Positions 34,416 through 44,206 of a stretch of 45,840 nucleotides of DNA are shown piece by piece. The translations under genes and the position numbers were made by a program. Position 1 is the first letter of the stretch. Every line of letters begins with the position of its first letter. Source of the DNA: Bacteroidales bacterium Bact_08 (lineage in GTDB: Bacteria > Bacteroidota > Bacteroidia > Bacteroidales > UBA932); NCBI GenBank assembly GCA_001603425.1, contig LUYZ01000007.1, positions 1 through 45,840 of the forward strand, read 5' to 3'. The notes beneath the pieces were generated by a model. The model was not told where the DNA came from. It ran no database searches and worked only from the letters and a program-made list of their open reading frames with translations.

Positions 34416-36920
34416 ATGAAAAAACTATCATTTTTTACCTTTTGCATGTTATCTCTCTTTTTTTGCCAAATAATATGGGCAAATAGTCAAAATACATGGA
34501 TTCGTGTTAATCAAGCTGGTTATCTCCCAAACGATATTAAAGTTGCAGTACTGATCTCTCTTAATAATCAGCTAGAGAGTGAATTTGAGGTTTTTGAGGC
34601 TTTGTCAGATAAGATGGTTTTTAAATCGAAAGCAGATACCAATTTTAATGCAAAGGAGTGGGGAATGAATAGAGCAATGCGTCTGAATTTTTCTGAGATA
34701 AAAACACCAGGAGGTTATTATATTAAATCGAATGGAGTAAAATCTATCTACTTTAAAATTGATGCCGATTCATATAATGGAGCTTCTGACTTTCTGCTTA
34801 ATTATATGAGGCAGCAAAGATGCGGAGATAATCCATATACTGGAGAGCTGTGCCATTTGGATGATGGTTATATTGTGGATCACCCTACAAGGAGTGGAGA
34901 GAAGATTGATGTTACAGGTGGTTGGCACGATGCAACAGATTATCTACAATATTTAACAACTTCTGCAACATCTTTATATCATATGATGTTTGCGTGGGAA
35001 CATTATAAAGATAAAGGGATATTTAAAGATGAGTATGACCACCGAGGGCGTAAAGGAGCTAATGGCGTCCCAGATATTATAGATGAGATTAAGTGGGGTT
35101 TGGATTGGCTCGTTAAGATGAATCCAGAAGATGGGGTTATGTTTAACCAGATTGCCGATGATAGAGACCACTCTGGATTTAGACTTCCTCATAAAGACCA
35201 AGTAGATTATGGATGGGGTCCTGGAAAAGGTAGACCTGTCTATTTTGTAACTGGTCAATCGCAAGGGTTGGGTAAACATAAGAATAGAACAACGGGAGTC
35301 TCTTCTACTGCTGGAAAATTCTCCTCTAGTTTTGCACTGGGGTCCTATATTTTCAAAGATATAGATACTGTTTTTGCTAATAAAATATATAAAAAAGCAT
35401 TGGCGGCTTATGAGTTTGGACTTTCAGATTTAGGAACAACACAGACAGCTTGTTTGAAATCTAAATATTTTTACGAGGAGGATACATATGTAGATGATTT
35501 GGAATTGGCGGCAGCTACTTTCTATAGATACGAAAATGATGGTAAATGGAGGGAAAAAGCCGATTACTGGGGGGAACTTGAACCCATTACACCCTGGATG
35601 GAATTAGGTAGAGGAAGGCACTATCAATACTATCCATTTATAAATTTGGGTCATTATTATCTAGCTCAGTCTTCAGAAGGGTCTGTAAGAGAGAAGTATC
35701 TTGGTTACATGCGAGATGCTTTGGAGCATCTTAGAAAAAGAGGCGAGAGAGATCCTTTTTTGTATGGTATCCCATCTTTATGGTGTTCAAATAATTTGGT
35801 ATCGGCAGCTGTTACCTATTGTCATTTATATAGAGAGGCTTCGGGTGATAATAGCTATCTTGAGATGGAGATGGCTTTAAGAGATTGGCTCTTTGGTTGT
35901 AATCCATGGGGAAAATCTATGGTTGTTGGTCTTCCAGCAAGTGGAAACTATCCTAGATATCCTCACTCTTCATACACAGTAATTAATGGTGATTTAACTT
36001 ATGGTGGGCTTATTGACGGCCCTATTGACAGAGAACTATTTTTAACTAGGGCAGGTAACTCTTTGACAAAGCCAGATGCTTATGCTGTTTTTAACAATGG
36101 TAAGGCAGTTTATCACGATGATATTGGAGATTACTCATCTAATGAACCTACAATGGATGGTTCAGCAGGGTTGACATACTATTTTGCAGCTATGGAGGCT
36201 GAGGGACAAAGACAAAAAGAGTCTATTAAACCATCTTCTTTAGTATATGATAATTGGGGAGCAGTGATTAGAAAAAACAGTGATAGTAGAGATATATATC
36301 TTATTTTTTCTGCAGACTCTATGTTTCAAGGCGGGAAACATGTTCTTGATGTATTAAAAAAGGCTGGAATTAAAGGATCATTTTTTGTAACAGGCAATTT
36401 TCTTAGACTACCAGAGCACAGTAAGATAACAGAGAGAATAATTAAAGAGGGACACTACATTGGAGCACATTCAGATAAGCATCTATTATATGCACCATGG
36501 GATAAAAGAGATTCATCGTTAATTGGGGTTGATAGTTTAATAATGGATATTAAACTTAATTATAAAGAGCTAAATAATAAAGGAGTTGATATAGAGAGTG
36601 CTATTTGGTATCTACCACCTTATGAGTGGTATAATAGAGAGTCAGTGGAGGCTGCTTCACTATTGGGGCTTAAGACTATTAATTATACACCTGGTACTGC
36701 AACTCCAGCTGATTATACTACTCCAGATATGAAAAATTATAGATCTTCTGACGAGTTGATAGAGAGATTATATAAATTTGAAAAAAAAGAGGGGCTTCAC
36801 GGAGCTATAATCTTAATTCATCCTGGTGTACATCCTTCAAGAGAAGATAGATTATATAATAGATTGGCGGAGATCATTGATTATCTGAAGTCTAAAGGGT
36901 ATGGTTTTGAGCGTTTCTAA
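34416..36920 (+). CDS. GH9 glycoside hydrolase fused to a polysaccharide deacetylase-like domain
   Basis: The 834-residue secreted enzyme has a signal peptide (to about residue 22), an Ig-like CelD_N domain (about 27-115, WIRVNQAGYLPNDIKVAVL), a GH9 catalytic domain (about 120-600) and a NodB/CE4-like domain (about 625-834). The GH9 general-base Asp residues are in GGWHDATDY (Asp172 and Asp175) and the acid Glu in SSNEPTMDGSAG (Glu577), so a beta-glucanase activity is plausible. In the deacetylase-like part the metal triad Asp634, His685 and His689 (HSDKH) remains, but the Asp expected one position before Asp634 is Ala633 and the usual RxPxG motif reads LPPYEWYN, so its activity is uncertain. 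Neighbours give no clear polysaccharide locus. Confidence 0.88.
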   Translation: MKKLSFFTFCMLSLFFCQIIWANSQNTWIRVNQAGYLPNDIKVAVLISLNNQLESEFEVFEALSDKMVFKSKADTNFNAKEWGMNRAMRLNFSEIKTPGGYYIKSNGVKSIYFKIDADSYNGASDFLLNYMRQQRCGDNPYTGELCHLDDGYIVDHPTRSGEKIDVTGGWHDATDYLQYLTTSATSLYHMMFAWEHYKDKGIFKDEYDHRGRKGANGVPDIIDEIKWGLDWLVKMNPEDGVMFNQIADDRDHSGFRLPHKDQVDYGWGPGKGRPVYFVTGQSQGLGKHKNRTTGVSSTAGKFSSSFALGSYIFKDIDTVFANKIYKKALAAYEFGLSDLGTTQTACLKSKYFYEEDTYVDDLELAAATFYRYENDGKWREKADYWGELEPITPWMELGRGRHYQYYPFINLGHYYLAQSSEGSVREKYLGYMRDALEHLRKRGERDPFLYGIPSLWCSNNLVSAAVTYCHLYREASGDNSYLEMEMALRDWLFGCNPWGKSMVVGLPASGNYPRYPHSSYTVINGDLTYGGLIDGPIDRELFLTRAGNSLTKPDAYAVFNNGKAVYHDDIGDYSSNEPTMDGSAGLTYYFAAMEAEGQRQKESIKPSSLVYDNWGAVIRKNSDSRDIYLIFSADSMFQGGKHVLDVLKKAGIKGSFFVTGNFLRLPEHSKITERIIKEGHYIGAHSDKHLLYAPWDKRDSSLIGVDSLIMDIKLNYKELNNKGVDIESAIWYLPPYEWYNRESVEAASLLGLKTINYTPGTATPADYTTPDMKNYRSSDELIERLYKFEKKEGLHGAIILIHPGVHPSREDRLYNRLAEIIDYLKSKGYGFERF

Positions 36921-36935
36921 AAATAGGTATCTTTG
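36906..36935 (+). promoter_or_regulatory. Promoter of nfnAB
   Basis: TTTG at 36906-36909, inside the end of the GH9 gene, and TATCTTTG at 36928-36935 are separated by 18 bases. Transcription would start near 36942, about 33 bases before the nfnA start codon. Confidence 0.6.
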
Positions 36936-36974
36936 TATAATCTATAATATAACTTAACTAAGCAGTTTCATTTT

Positions 36975-37829
36975 ATGTATAAAATTATTAAAAGGAGAGA
37001 GCTTACTCCGTCTATTGTTTTAATGGACGTATATGCTCCTAGAATGGCAAAGTCTGCTCAGCCTGGGCAATTCTTAATTGTAAGAGTCCATGATAAAGGA
37101 GAGAGGATTCCATTAACAATTTGTGATTATGATAGAGAAAAGGGTACTATTACTATTGTTACTCAAGTGGTTGGTGCTTCGAGTAGGAGGATTTGTCATA
37201 TGCAAGAGGGAGATGAGTTTGTAGATTTTGCGGGGCCTTTAGGAAGAGCATCTGAGTTTATATTTGAGGATAAAGAGGAGGTTAAAGGTAGGAGATATCT
37301 TTTTATTGCTGGGGGATTAGGGACTGCGCCAGTATATCCACAGGTTAAATACCTGCACGATTGTGGAGCAAAAGTGGATGTGATAATTGGGGCTAAGAAT
37401 AAAGATATGGTAATTTTAGAGAGAGAGATGTCTGAGGTTTGTGATAATCTTTATATATGCACAGATGATGGATCATATGGCAAAAAAGGGTTAGTAACAG
37501 ATCTTTTAAAGGAGTTAATGGATAGTGGAGAGGTTTATGATATGGCTGTTGCAATTGGACCTATGATTATGATGAAGTTTGTAACTCTCACTTTAAAGCC
37601 TTACAATGTTCCTTTAATTGTTAGTTTGAATACTCTTATGGTAGATGGCACTGGAATGTGTGGTGCATGTCGTGTAACTGTTGGGAATCAAACAAAATTC
37701 GCTTGTGTAGATGGACCGGAGTTTGATGCATATCAAGTGGATTTTGAGGAGGCAATGAGAAGGCAGGGAATGTATAAAAATATTGAGAAAGAGGCCGATC
37801 ATAAATGTAAAATTGGTTTGGGTAATTAG
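36975..37829 (+). CDS. nfnA: NfnA-like FAD/NAD-binding subunit (sulfide/dihydroorotate dehydrogenase-like)
   Basis: The 284-residue protein has a ferredoxin-reductase-type FAD-binding barrel (about 1-95, QPGQFLIVRVHDKGERIPLTI), an NAD(P)-binding domain (about 105-220, YLFIAGGLGTAPVYPQVKYL) and a C-terminal [2Fe-2S] site (GMCGACRVTVGN...FACVDGPEFD). With the following gene it forms the pair known as NfnAB, an NADH-dependent reduced ferredoxin:NADP+ oxidoreductase that couples the NADH, NADPH and ferredoxin pools by electron bifurcation in anaerobes. The pair is also often labelled as sulfide dehydrogenase or glutamate-synthase-like. Gene order and the 9-base spacing to nfnB support the complex. 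Confidence 0.85.
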   Translation: MYKIIKRRELTPSIVLMDVYAPRMAKSAQPGQFLIVRVHDKGERIPLTICDYDREKGTITIVTQVVGASSRRICHMQEGDEFVDFAGPLGRASEFIFEDKEEVKGRRYLFIAGGLGTAPVYPQVKYLHDCGAKVDVIIGAKNKDMVILEREMSEVCDNLYICTDDGSYGKKGLVTDLLKELMDSGEVYDMAVAIGPMIMMKFVTLTLKPYNVPLIVSLNTLMVDGTGMCGACRVTVGNQTKFACVDGPEFDAYQVDFEEAMRRQGMYKNIEKEADHKCKIGLGN

Positions 37830-37838
37830 TAAAAGATT

Positions 37839-39230
37839 ATGAGAAATAAAATTCCCAGAGTTCCTGTAAGAGAGCAGGATCCAAAAATTAGAGTAACAAA
37901 TTTTTCTGAGGTTTGTTATGGATATAACCAGGAAGAGGCTATGCTAGAGGCCTCTAGGTGTTTAATGTGTAAAAAGCCAGCATGTGTTACAGATTGCCCA
38001 GTAACTATTCAAATTCCGCAGTTTATTTCAAAAATTGCAGAGGGTGATTTTATGGAGGCTGCAAGAATATTATTTGCCGATACATCTTTACCTGCTGTTT
38101 GTGGTAGGGTTTGCCCTCAAGAGAGTCAGTGTGAAGGCTCATGTATCTTGGGGAAAAAGGGAGAGCCTGTTGCAATTGGTAAATTAGAGAGATTTATTGC
38201 AGATTGGAGTAGAGAGAATGGCGTTGTTTTTTTAGAGAAGGAGCCAGATAATGGAAAAAAGGTTGCTATTATTGGCAGCGGACCAGCAGGGTTAGCTTGC
38301 GCAACTGATTTGGCAAAAATGGGTTATAATGTAACAATTTTTGAAGCTCTGCATGAACCAGGGGGTGTTTTGCAGTATGGTATTCCTGAATTTAGATTGC
38401 CTAAAGAGAGTGTTGTTAGATCTGAGATAGAGAATGTTTTTAAATTGGGAGTCAAAATAGAGACCAATGTTGTTGTGGGAAGAACAGTTACAATAGACCA
38501 GTTAATGAATGATGAGGGATTTATGGCTGTTTTTGTTGGGTCTGGTGCAGGGTTGCCTAAATTTATGGGAATTCCTGGAGAGAATCTTAATGGAGTTGTA
38601 TCTGCAAATGAGTTTCTAACCAGAAATAATCTTATGAGAGCATACGATCCAGATTACGAGACACCAATATATGTTGGTAAGAGAGTTGCTGTTGTTGGTG
38701 GTGGAAATGTGGCAATGGATGCAGCAAGAAGTGCAAAAAGACTGGGCGCAGATGTTACAATTATCTATAGAAGAACAGAAAAGGAGTTACCGGCAAGGGT
38801 AGAGGAGGTTCACCACGCTAAAGAGGAGATGATAGATTTTAAGATGCTTACAAATCCAGTAGAGATAATTGGCAATGAGTCGGGTTGGGTAAAAGGTATA
38901 AAGTGTATTAAAATGGAGTTAGGAGAGCCAGATAGTAGTGGAAGAAGATCTCCTATTGCAATTCCAGACTCTCACTTTGATATTGAGACTGATGTTGTGA
39001 TAATGTCACTTGGAACATCGGCAAATCCACTGATTGCTGAGACTACTCCTGGTCTGCAGATAAATAGATGGAATTGTTTGATTGCAGATGATAATGGAGT
39101 TACTTCTAAAGAGGGTGTATTTGCAGGTGGTGACGTAGTAACTGGAGCTGCAACTGTTATTCTAGCTATGGGAGCTGGTAGGAGAGCGGCAAAAGAGATA
39201 GATTTATATTTAAAAAACAAAAAAAGTTAG
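37839..39230 (+). CDS. nfnB: NfnB-like NADPH/ferredoxin oxidoreductase subunit (GltD-type, often named GltA)
   Basis: The 463-residue flavoprotein begins with Cys motifs for [4Fe-4S] clusters (CLMCKKPACVTDCPV at about residues 41-55; CGRVCPQESQCEGSC at about 88-102), then a FAD Rossmann motif (KKVAIIGSGPAGLACATDLA) and an NADPH Rossmann motif (KRVAVVGGGNVAMDAARSA). This is the layout of the glutamate synthase small-subunit family, of which NfnB is a member. There is no glutamate synthase large subunit nearby and NfnA is adjacent, so the bifurcating transhydrogenase role is favoured. The presence of this complex points to an anaerobic fermentative lifestyle. Confidence 0.87.
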   Translation: MRNKIPRVPVREQDPKIRVTNFSEVCYGYNQEEAMLEASRCLMCKKPACVTDCPVTIQIPQFISKIAEGDFMEAARILFADTSLPAVCGRVCPQESQCEGSCILGKKGEPVAIGKLERFIADWSRENGVVFLEKEPDNGKKVAIIGSGPAGLACATDLAKMGYNVTIFEALHEPGGVLQYGIPEFRLPKESVVRSEIENVFKLGVKIETNVVVGRTVTIDQLMNDEGFMAVFVGSGAGLPKFMGIPGENLNGVVSANEFLTRNNLMRAYDPDYETPIYVGKRVAVVGGGNVAMDAARSAKRLGADVTIIYRRTEKELPARVEEVHHAKEEMIDFKMLTNPVEIIGNESGWVKGIKCIKMELGEPDSSGRRSPIAIPDSHFDIETDVVIMSLGTSANPLIAETTPGLQINRWNCLIADDNGVTSKEGVFAGGDVVTGAATVILAMGAGRRAAKEIDLYLKNKKS

Positions 39231-39274
39231 TTATATAAAAATTTTTTTTAACTTGCGCAAAATAGCCCAGTAGA

Positions 39275-39358
39275 ATGATTCAATCAATAGTTATTAACAG
39301 TTATTATTGCTACTATTATCAATTTGATGATAGGGGCTTTTGTATTTCTGTAAAATAA
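39275..39358 (+). CDS. Tyr-rich leader peptide ORF (27 codons) upstream of the phenol-lyase gene
   Basis: An ATG at 39275 opens a 27-codon frame ending at TAA 39356-39358. Codons 10-17 read Tyr-Tyr-Cys-Tyr-Tyr-Tyr-Gln-Phe, and the last third encodes DDRGFCISVK. The codons for Arg-Gly-Phe (39332-39340) contain the sequence AGGGGCT that can pair with the left arm of the terminator at 39388. The arrangement is that of a translated attenuator leader whose ribosome position on Tyr codons sets the RNA fold. Caution: the local DNA is rich in TAT, so the Tyr run could be compositional, and the promoter upstream is weak (TTAACTTG near 39248). Confidence 0.5.
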   Translation: MIQSIVINSYYCYYYQFDDRGFCISVK

Positions 39359-39410
39359 CAATTCATAGATATATCTGAATTTTATAGGAGCCCCTGATTG
39401 TCAGGGGCTC
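39331..39410 (+). promoter_or_regulatory. Antiterminator/terminator switch before the phenol-lyase gene
   Basis: Three mutually exclusive strands are visible. Strand A (39331-39341, core AGGGGCT) can pair over 11 positions, including three G-U pairs, with strand B (39386-39396, core AGCCCCT). Strand B can instead pair with strand C (39401-39410) to make the terminator. A further small hairpin (AATTCA 39360-39365 with TGAATT 39376-39381) lies between A and B. Strand A is inside the Tyr-rich leader ORF, so translation of that ORF should decide which helix forms. Confidence 0.55.
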
Positions 39411-39419
39411 TTTTTTTTT
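39388..39419 (+). terminator. Strong intrinsic terminator, probable attenuator
   Basis: GAGCCCCTGA (39388-39397) pairs perfectly with TCAGGGGCTC (39401-39410) around a TTG loop and is followed by nine T. It lies only 20 bases before the ATG of the phenol-lyase gene, leaving no space for a promoter in between, so the gene must be transcribed through it. It could also end the nfnAB transcript, 158 bases after the nfnB stop. Confidence 0.88.
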
Positions 39420-39439
39420 ATTATTAATCATAAAACAAA

Positions 39440-40888
39440 ATGCAAACCGTAAAATTTTTTAGAAGAGCCCAGGTACCCCTGGAATTTCACAAAGTGAAAG
39501 TTGTTCAAAAAGTAGATCTTGTTTCAGTTGAGAGAAGATTTGATGCCATTAAAGAGGCAAAGTTTAATACATTTAGATTAAACACAAAAGATATCTTTTT
39601 GGATATGTTAACAGACAGTGGAACAAATGCTATGAGTGATTGTCAGATGTCTGCTATGTTTCGAGCAGATGAGGCTTATGCTGGATCGGCAAGTTTTGAG
39701 AGATTGGCAGAATCTATCGATATGGTATTTGGTTTAAAGTTGATTCTTCCAGTTCATCAAGGTAGAGCAGCGGAGAATATTATTTGTAAAACTTTTGTGA
39801 AGCAAGGTGATATAGTGCCAATGAATTATCATTTTACCACCTCTATGGCGCATATTGTGGAGAATGGAGGGGAAATTGCAGAATTGCTATATGATAATGC
39901 TCTAGAAATTAAGTCCAAAGAGCCCTTCAAAGGAAATATGAATTTAGAGAAGTTAGATTCTCTTATATCTAAAGTTGGAGTCGAGAAGATTCCCTTTATA
40001 AGGATTGAGGCCTCAACAAATTTAATTGGAGGTCAGCCATTTTCTTTAAAAAATTTACGTGGTGTTCATAACATAGCAAAAAAGCATGGAGTAATGTTGG
40101 TTATGGATGCGAGTCTTATTGGAGAGAACGCATATCTTATCAAAGAGAGAGAGGCTGAGTGCTTGAATATGAGTATTGCTCAAATCTTAAAAGAGATGGT
40201 CTCTTTGTCTGATATGATCTATTTTTCTGCTAGAAAATTAAGCTCTTCTAGAGGAGGAGCTATTTGTACTAATAGAGAAGACCTTTTTGCTAAAATGCAA
40301 GATCTAGTTCCATTATACGAGGGTTTTTTTACATATGGAGGGATATCTATAAAAGAGATAGAGTCTATGGCTGTAGGGCTTATGGAGACTGTAGATGAGG
40401 GAGTGATAAGTCAAAGCCCCCTTTTTATTGAGAAGCTAGTATCCATATTAGATGAAAATGGTATTCCCGTTGTTATGCCTGCTGGAGTTTTAGGATGCCA
40501 TGTAGATGCAAAAAACTTCTGTTCTCATATTCCTCAGAATGAGTATCCAGCAGGTGCTTTAGCGGCAGCATTTTACCTTATATCTGGAGTTAGAGGCATG
40601 GAGAGAGGCACTATATCTAGTACGAGAGATAAAGACGGAAATGATATTTTAGCAGATATGGAGTTATTAAGATTGGCAATTCCTAGAAGAGTATTTACTC
40701 TATCTCAGATTGAGTATGTTGCCGATAGGTTAATATGGCTGTTTGAAAATAGAGATATTATAGGAGGTTTGAGATTTGTAGAAGAGCCAAGAGTATTAAG
40801 GTTCTTTAAAGGTGGTCTTGAGCCAGTGAATGATTGGCCTGTAAAATTAATGGAGAGGTTTAGACTAGATTTTGGAGATAGTTTATAG
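39440..40888 (+). CDS. Tyrosine phenol-lyase-like PLP enzyme (tryptophanase family)
   Basis: The 482-residue protein belongs to the beta-eliminating lyase family of tyrosine phenol-lyase (TPL) and tryptophanase, which split the amino acid into phenol or indole, pyruvate and ammonia. Family motifs are LLTDSGTNAMSD-like at about residues 57-68, DEAYAGS, HQGRAAEN, GGQP and the PLP Lys266 in SARKLSSSRGG. Two positions separating TPL from tryptophanase are TPL-like: MERG with Arg389 (Arg381 in Citrobacter TPL) and LRFF with Phe455 (Phe448; His in E. coli tryptophanase). However, the Arg that contacts the PLP 3'-oxygen (Arg217 in Citrobacter) is Leu here (MDASLIGENAY), and the C-terminus is about 15-20 residues longer. 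The Tyr-rich leader upstream supports a tyrosine link. Substrate remains to be shown. Confidence 0.8.
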   Translation: MQTVKFFRRAQVPLEFHKVKVVQKVDLVSVERRFDAIKEAKFNTFRLNTKDIFLDMLTDSGTNAMSDCQMSAMFRADEAYAGSASFERLAESIDMVFGLKLILPVHQGRAAENIICKTFVKQGDIVPMNYHFTTSMAHIVENGGEIAELLYDNALEIKSKEPFKGNMNLEKLDSLISKVGVEKIPFIRIEASTNLIGGQPFSLKNLRGVHNIAKKHGVMLVMDASLIGENAYLIKEREAECLNMSIAQILKEMVSLSDMIYFSARKLSSSRGGAICTNREDLFAKMQDLVPLYEGFFTYGGISIKEIESMAVGLMETVDEGVISQSPLFIEKLVSILDENGIPVVMPAGVLGCHVDAKNFCSHIPQNEYPAGALAAAFYLISGVRGMERGTISSTRDKDGNDILADMELLRLAIPRRVFTLSQIEYVADRLIWLFENRDIIGGLRFVEEPRVLRFFKGGLEPVNDWPVKLMERFRLDFGDSL

Positions 40889-40915
40889 GCTTTTTAATTA
40901 TTAAAATAAAACAAG

Positions 40916-40923
40916 TAACTTTG
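40916..40923 (+). promoter_or_regulatory. Candidate -7 element for hisS
   Basis: TAACTTTG matches TAnnTTTG and lies 20 bases before the hisS start codon. The -33 region at 40891 is only T-rich (TTTT), so the match is partial. Confidence 0.5.
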
Positions 40924-40943
40924 TCCTTCCAAATTAAATAATA

Positions 40944-42293
40944 ATGAAACCATCTATACCTAAAGGAACAAGAGATTTTGGAACATTGGAGATGTTCAGA
41001 AGAGACTATATATTTACTACAATAAAAGAGGTATTTAAGCTATATGGCTACTCTCCAATTGAGACTCCAGCTATGGAAAACCTATCTACCCTTCTTGGGA
41101 AGTATGGCGATGAGGGAGACAAGTTACTGTTTAAAATTTTAAACTCTGGAGATGCATTCTCAAAAGTTAAAGAAGATGATTTGAAGAACGCTAACTCACT
41201 ATCATTAAAGGTTTGTGAGAAAGGTTTGAGATATGATCTTACAGTGCCTTTTGCAAGATATGTTGTGATGCACCAGAATGAATTGGTATTTCCGTTTAAG
41301 AGATATCAGATTCAACCTGTATGGAGAGCAGATAGACCTCAAAAAGGCAGATATAGAGAGTTTTATCAGTGCGATGTGGATGTGATTGGAACTACTTCTC
41401 AATTGAATGAGTTGGAGTTAATTCAGATAGTAGACAGAGTTTTTGAGAAACTATCTCTCTCTATTACAATAAAGGTTAACAATAGAAAGTTGTTGATGGG
41501 AATATCTCAGGTTATTGGATATCCAGAAAAACTTATAGATATTACAGTTGCGATAGATAAAATAGACAAAATAGGGCTAGAGGCTGTTAAAGAAGAGCTA
41601 AAATCTAAAGATATCTCTCAGCAGGCAATAGATAAGTTGGAGCCTATTCTTACATTAAAGGGTAGTAATAGCGATAAATTTAATTTTATTAAAGAGTTCA
41701 TTAAAGATAGTCAAGAGGGTATGGAGGGTTATAATGAGATTTATGAACTTTTTAAGCTTGTGTCACTATCGTCTATTAAGCAGACAGTTGAGTTGGATCT
41801 ATCTCTTGCTCGGGGGTTAAATTATTATACAGGAGCTATCTTTGAGATAAAGTCTAATGAAGTTGAAATTGGAAGTATTTGTGGAGGTGGTAGATATGAT
41901 AACTTAACTGGTATATTTGGTTTAGATAATATGTCTGGAGTTGGTATCTCTTTTGGGGCCGATAGAATCTACGATGTGTTATTATCATTAGATCGTTTCC
42001 CAAAAGATACAAAGGCCTCTACAACTGTATTATGTGCAAACTTTGGAGTAAAGGAGGTTGAGGCATTGATACCAATAAGTCAAAAACTTAGGGCTAGCGG
42101 AGTGTCGGTGGAGATATATCCAGAGAGTGTTAAATTGAAAAAGCAGTTCGATTATGCAAATAAAAAGGGAATTCCATTCCTAATTATTTGTGGAGAGGAG
42201 GAGATAAATAGCGGTGTTGTCAAAGTCAAAAAATTAGAAACTGGTGAACAAAGTGATGTGAAAATGGACGATTTAATAAATTTTATTAAATAA
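40944..42293 (+). CDS. hisS: Histidyl-tRNA synthetase
   Basis: This class II synthetase charges tRNA-His. The 449-residue protein opens with the typical KPSIPKGTRDFGTLEMFRRDYIF, shows motif 2 in QPVWRADRPQKGRYREFYQCDVDVIG, the HisA motif region LARGLNYYTGAIFEI and GGGRYDNLTGIFG, motif 3 around MSGVGISFGADRIYDVLL, and a C-terminal anticodon-binding domain (VEIYPESVKLKKQFDYANKKGIPFLIICGEEE). It has its own candidate promoter and is followed directly by the tRNA promoter, whose -33 box begins 2 bases after its stop codon. Confidence 0.96.
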   Translation: MKPSIPKGTRDFGTLEMFRRDYIFTTIKEVFKLYGYSPIETPAMENLSTLLGKYGDEGDKLLFKILNSGDAFSKVKEDDLKNANSLSLKVCEKGLRYDLTVPFARYVVMHQNELVFPFKRYQIQPVWRADRPQKGRYREFYQCDVDVIGTTSQLNELELIQIVDRVFEKLSLSITIKVNNRKLLMGISQVIGYPEKLIDITVAIDKIDKIGLEAVKEELKSKDISQQAIDKLEPILTLKGSNSDKFNFIKEFIKDSQEGMEGYNEIYELFKLVSLSSIKQTVELDLSLARGLNYYTGAIFEIKSNEVEIGSICGGGRYDNLTGIFGLDNMSGVGISFGADRIYDVLLSLDRFPKDTKASTTVLCANFGVKEVEALIPISQKLRASGVSVEIYPESVKLKKQFDYANKKGIPFLIICGEEEINSGVVKVKKLETGEQSDVKMDDLINFIK

Positions 42294-42294
42294 A

Positions 42295-42326
42295 TTTGGA
42301 TGTTCTAGAAAAACGCCTTATCTTTG
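42295..42326 (+). promoter_or_regulatory. Promoter of the initiator tRNA gene
   Basis: TTTG at 42295-42298 and TATCTTTG at 42319-42326 are 20 bases apart, a full match to the phylum consensus. Transcription would start near 42332, about 35 bases before the mature tRNA 5' end. Confidence 0.75.
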
Positions 42327-42366
42327 CACTCCCAATACGGAAATATTATTCAATATAAACATATAC

Positions 42367-42439
<73 letters not shown>

Positions 42440-42447
42440 CTAAAAAA

Positions 42448-42478
42448 AGAGGTGATAGTAATATCACCTCTTTTTTTT
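42448..42478 (+). terminator. Intrinsic terminator of the tRNA gene
   Basis: AGAGGTGAT (42448-42456) pairs with ATCACCTCT (42463-42471) around a 6-base loop and is followed by a run of T through 42478, with A residues on the left side. It begins 9 bases after the tRNA end. Confidence 0.88.
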
Positions 42479-42518
42479 ATTCTAATTAAAAAGTGCGTAC
42501 CTGTAACCTTTTTTTTAA

Positions 42519-44201
<1,683 letters not shown>

Positions 44202-44206
44202 ATTTT

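Noticed and set aside
37839-39230. Glutamate synthase small subunit
   Set aside because: The fold is the same, but no large subunit is present and the adjacent gene is the NfnA partner, so the transhydrogenase assignment is preferred.
39327-39353. An alternative 8-codon leader ORF (MIGAFVFL)
   Set aside because: It also overlaps the antiterminator strand but has no diagnostic codons; the longer Tyr-rich frame explains the region better. It is not excluded if transcription starts near 39320.
39388-39419. The hairpin as nothing more than the nfnAB terminator
   Set aside because: It is 158 bases past nfnB and 20 bases before the next start codon with no room for a promoter, and an alternative pairing partner exists upstream. 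A dual role is still possible.
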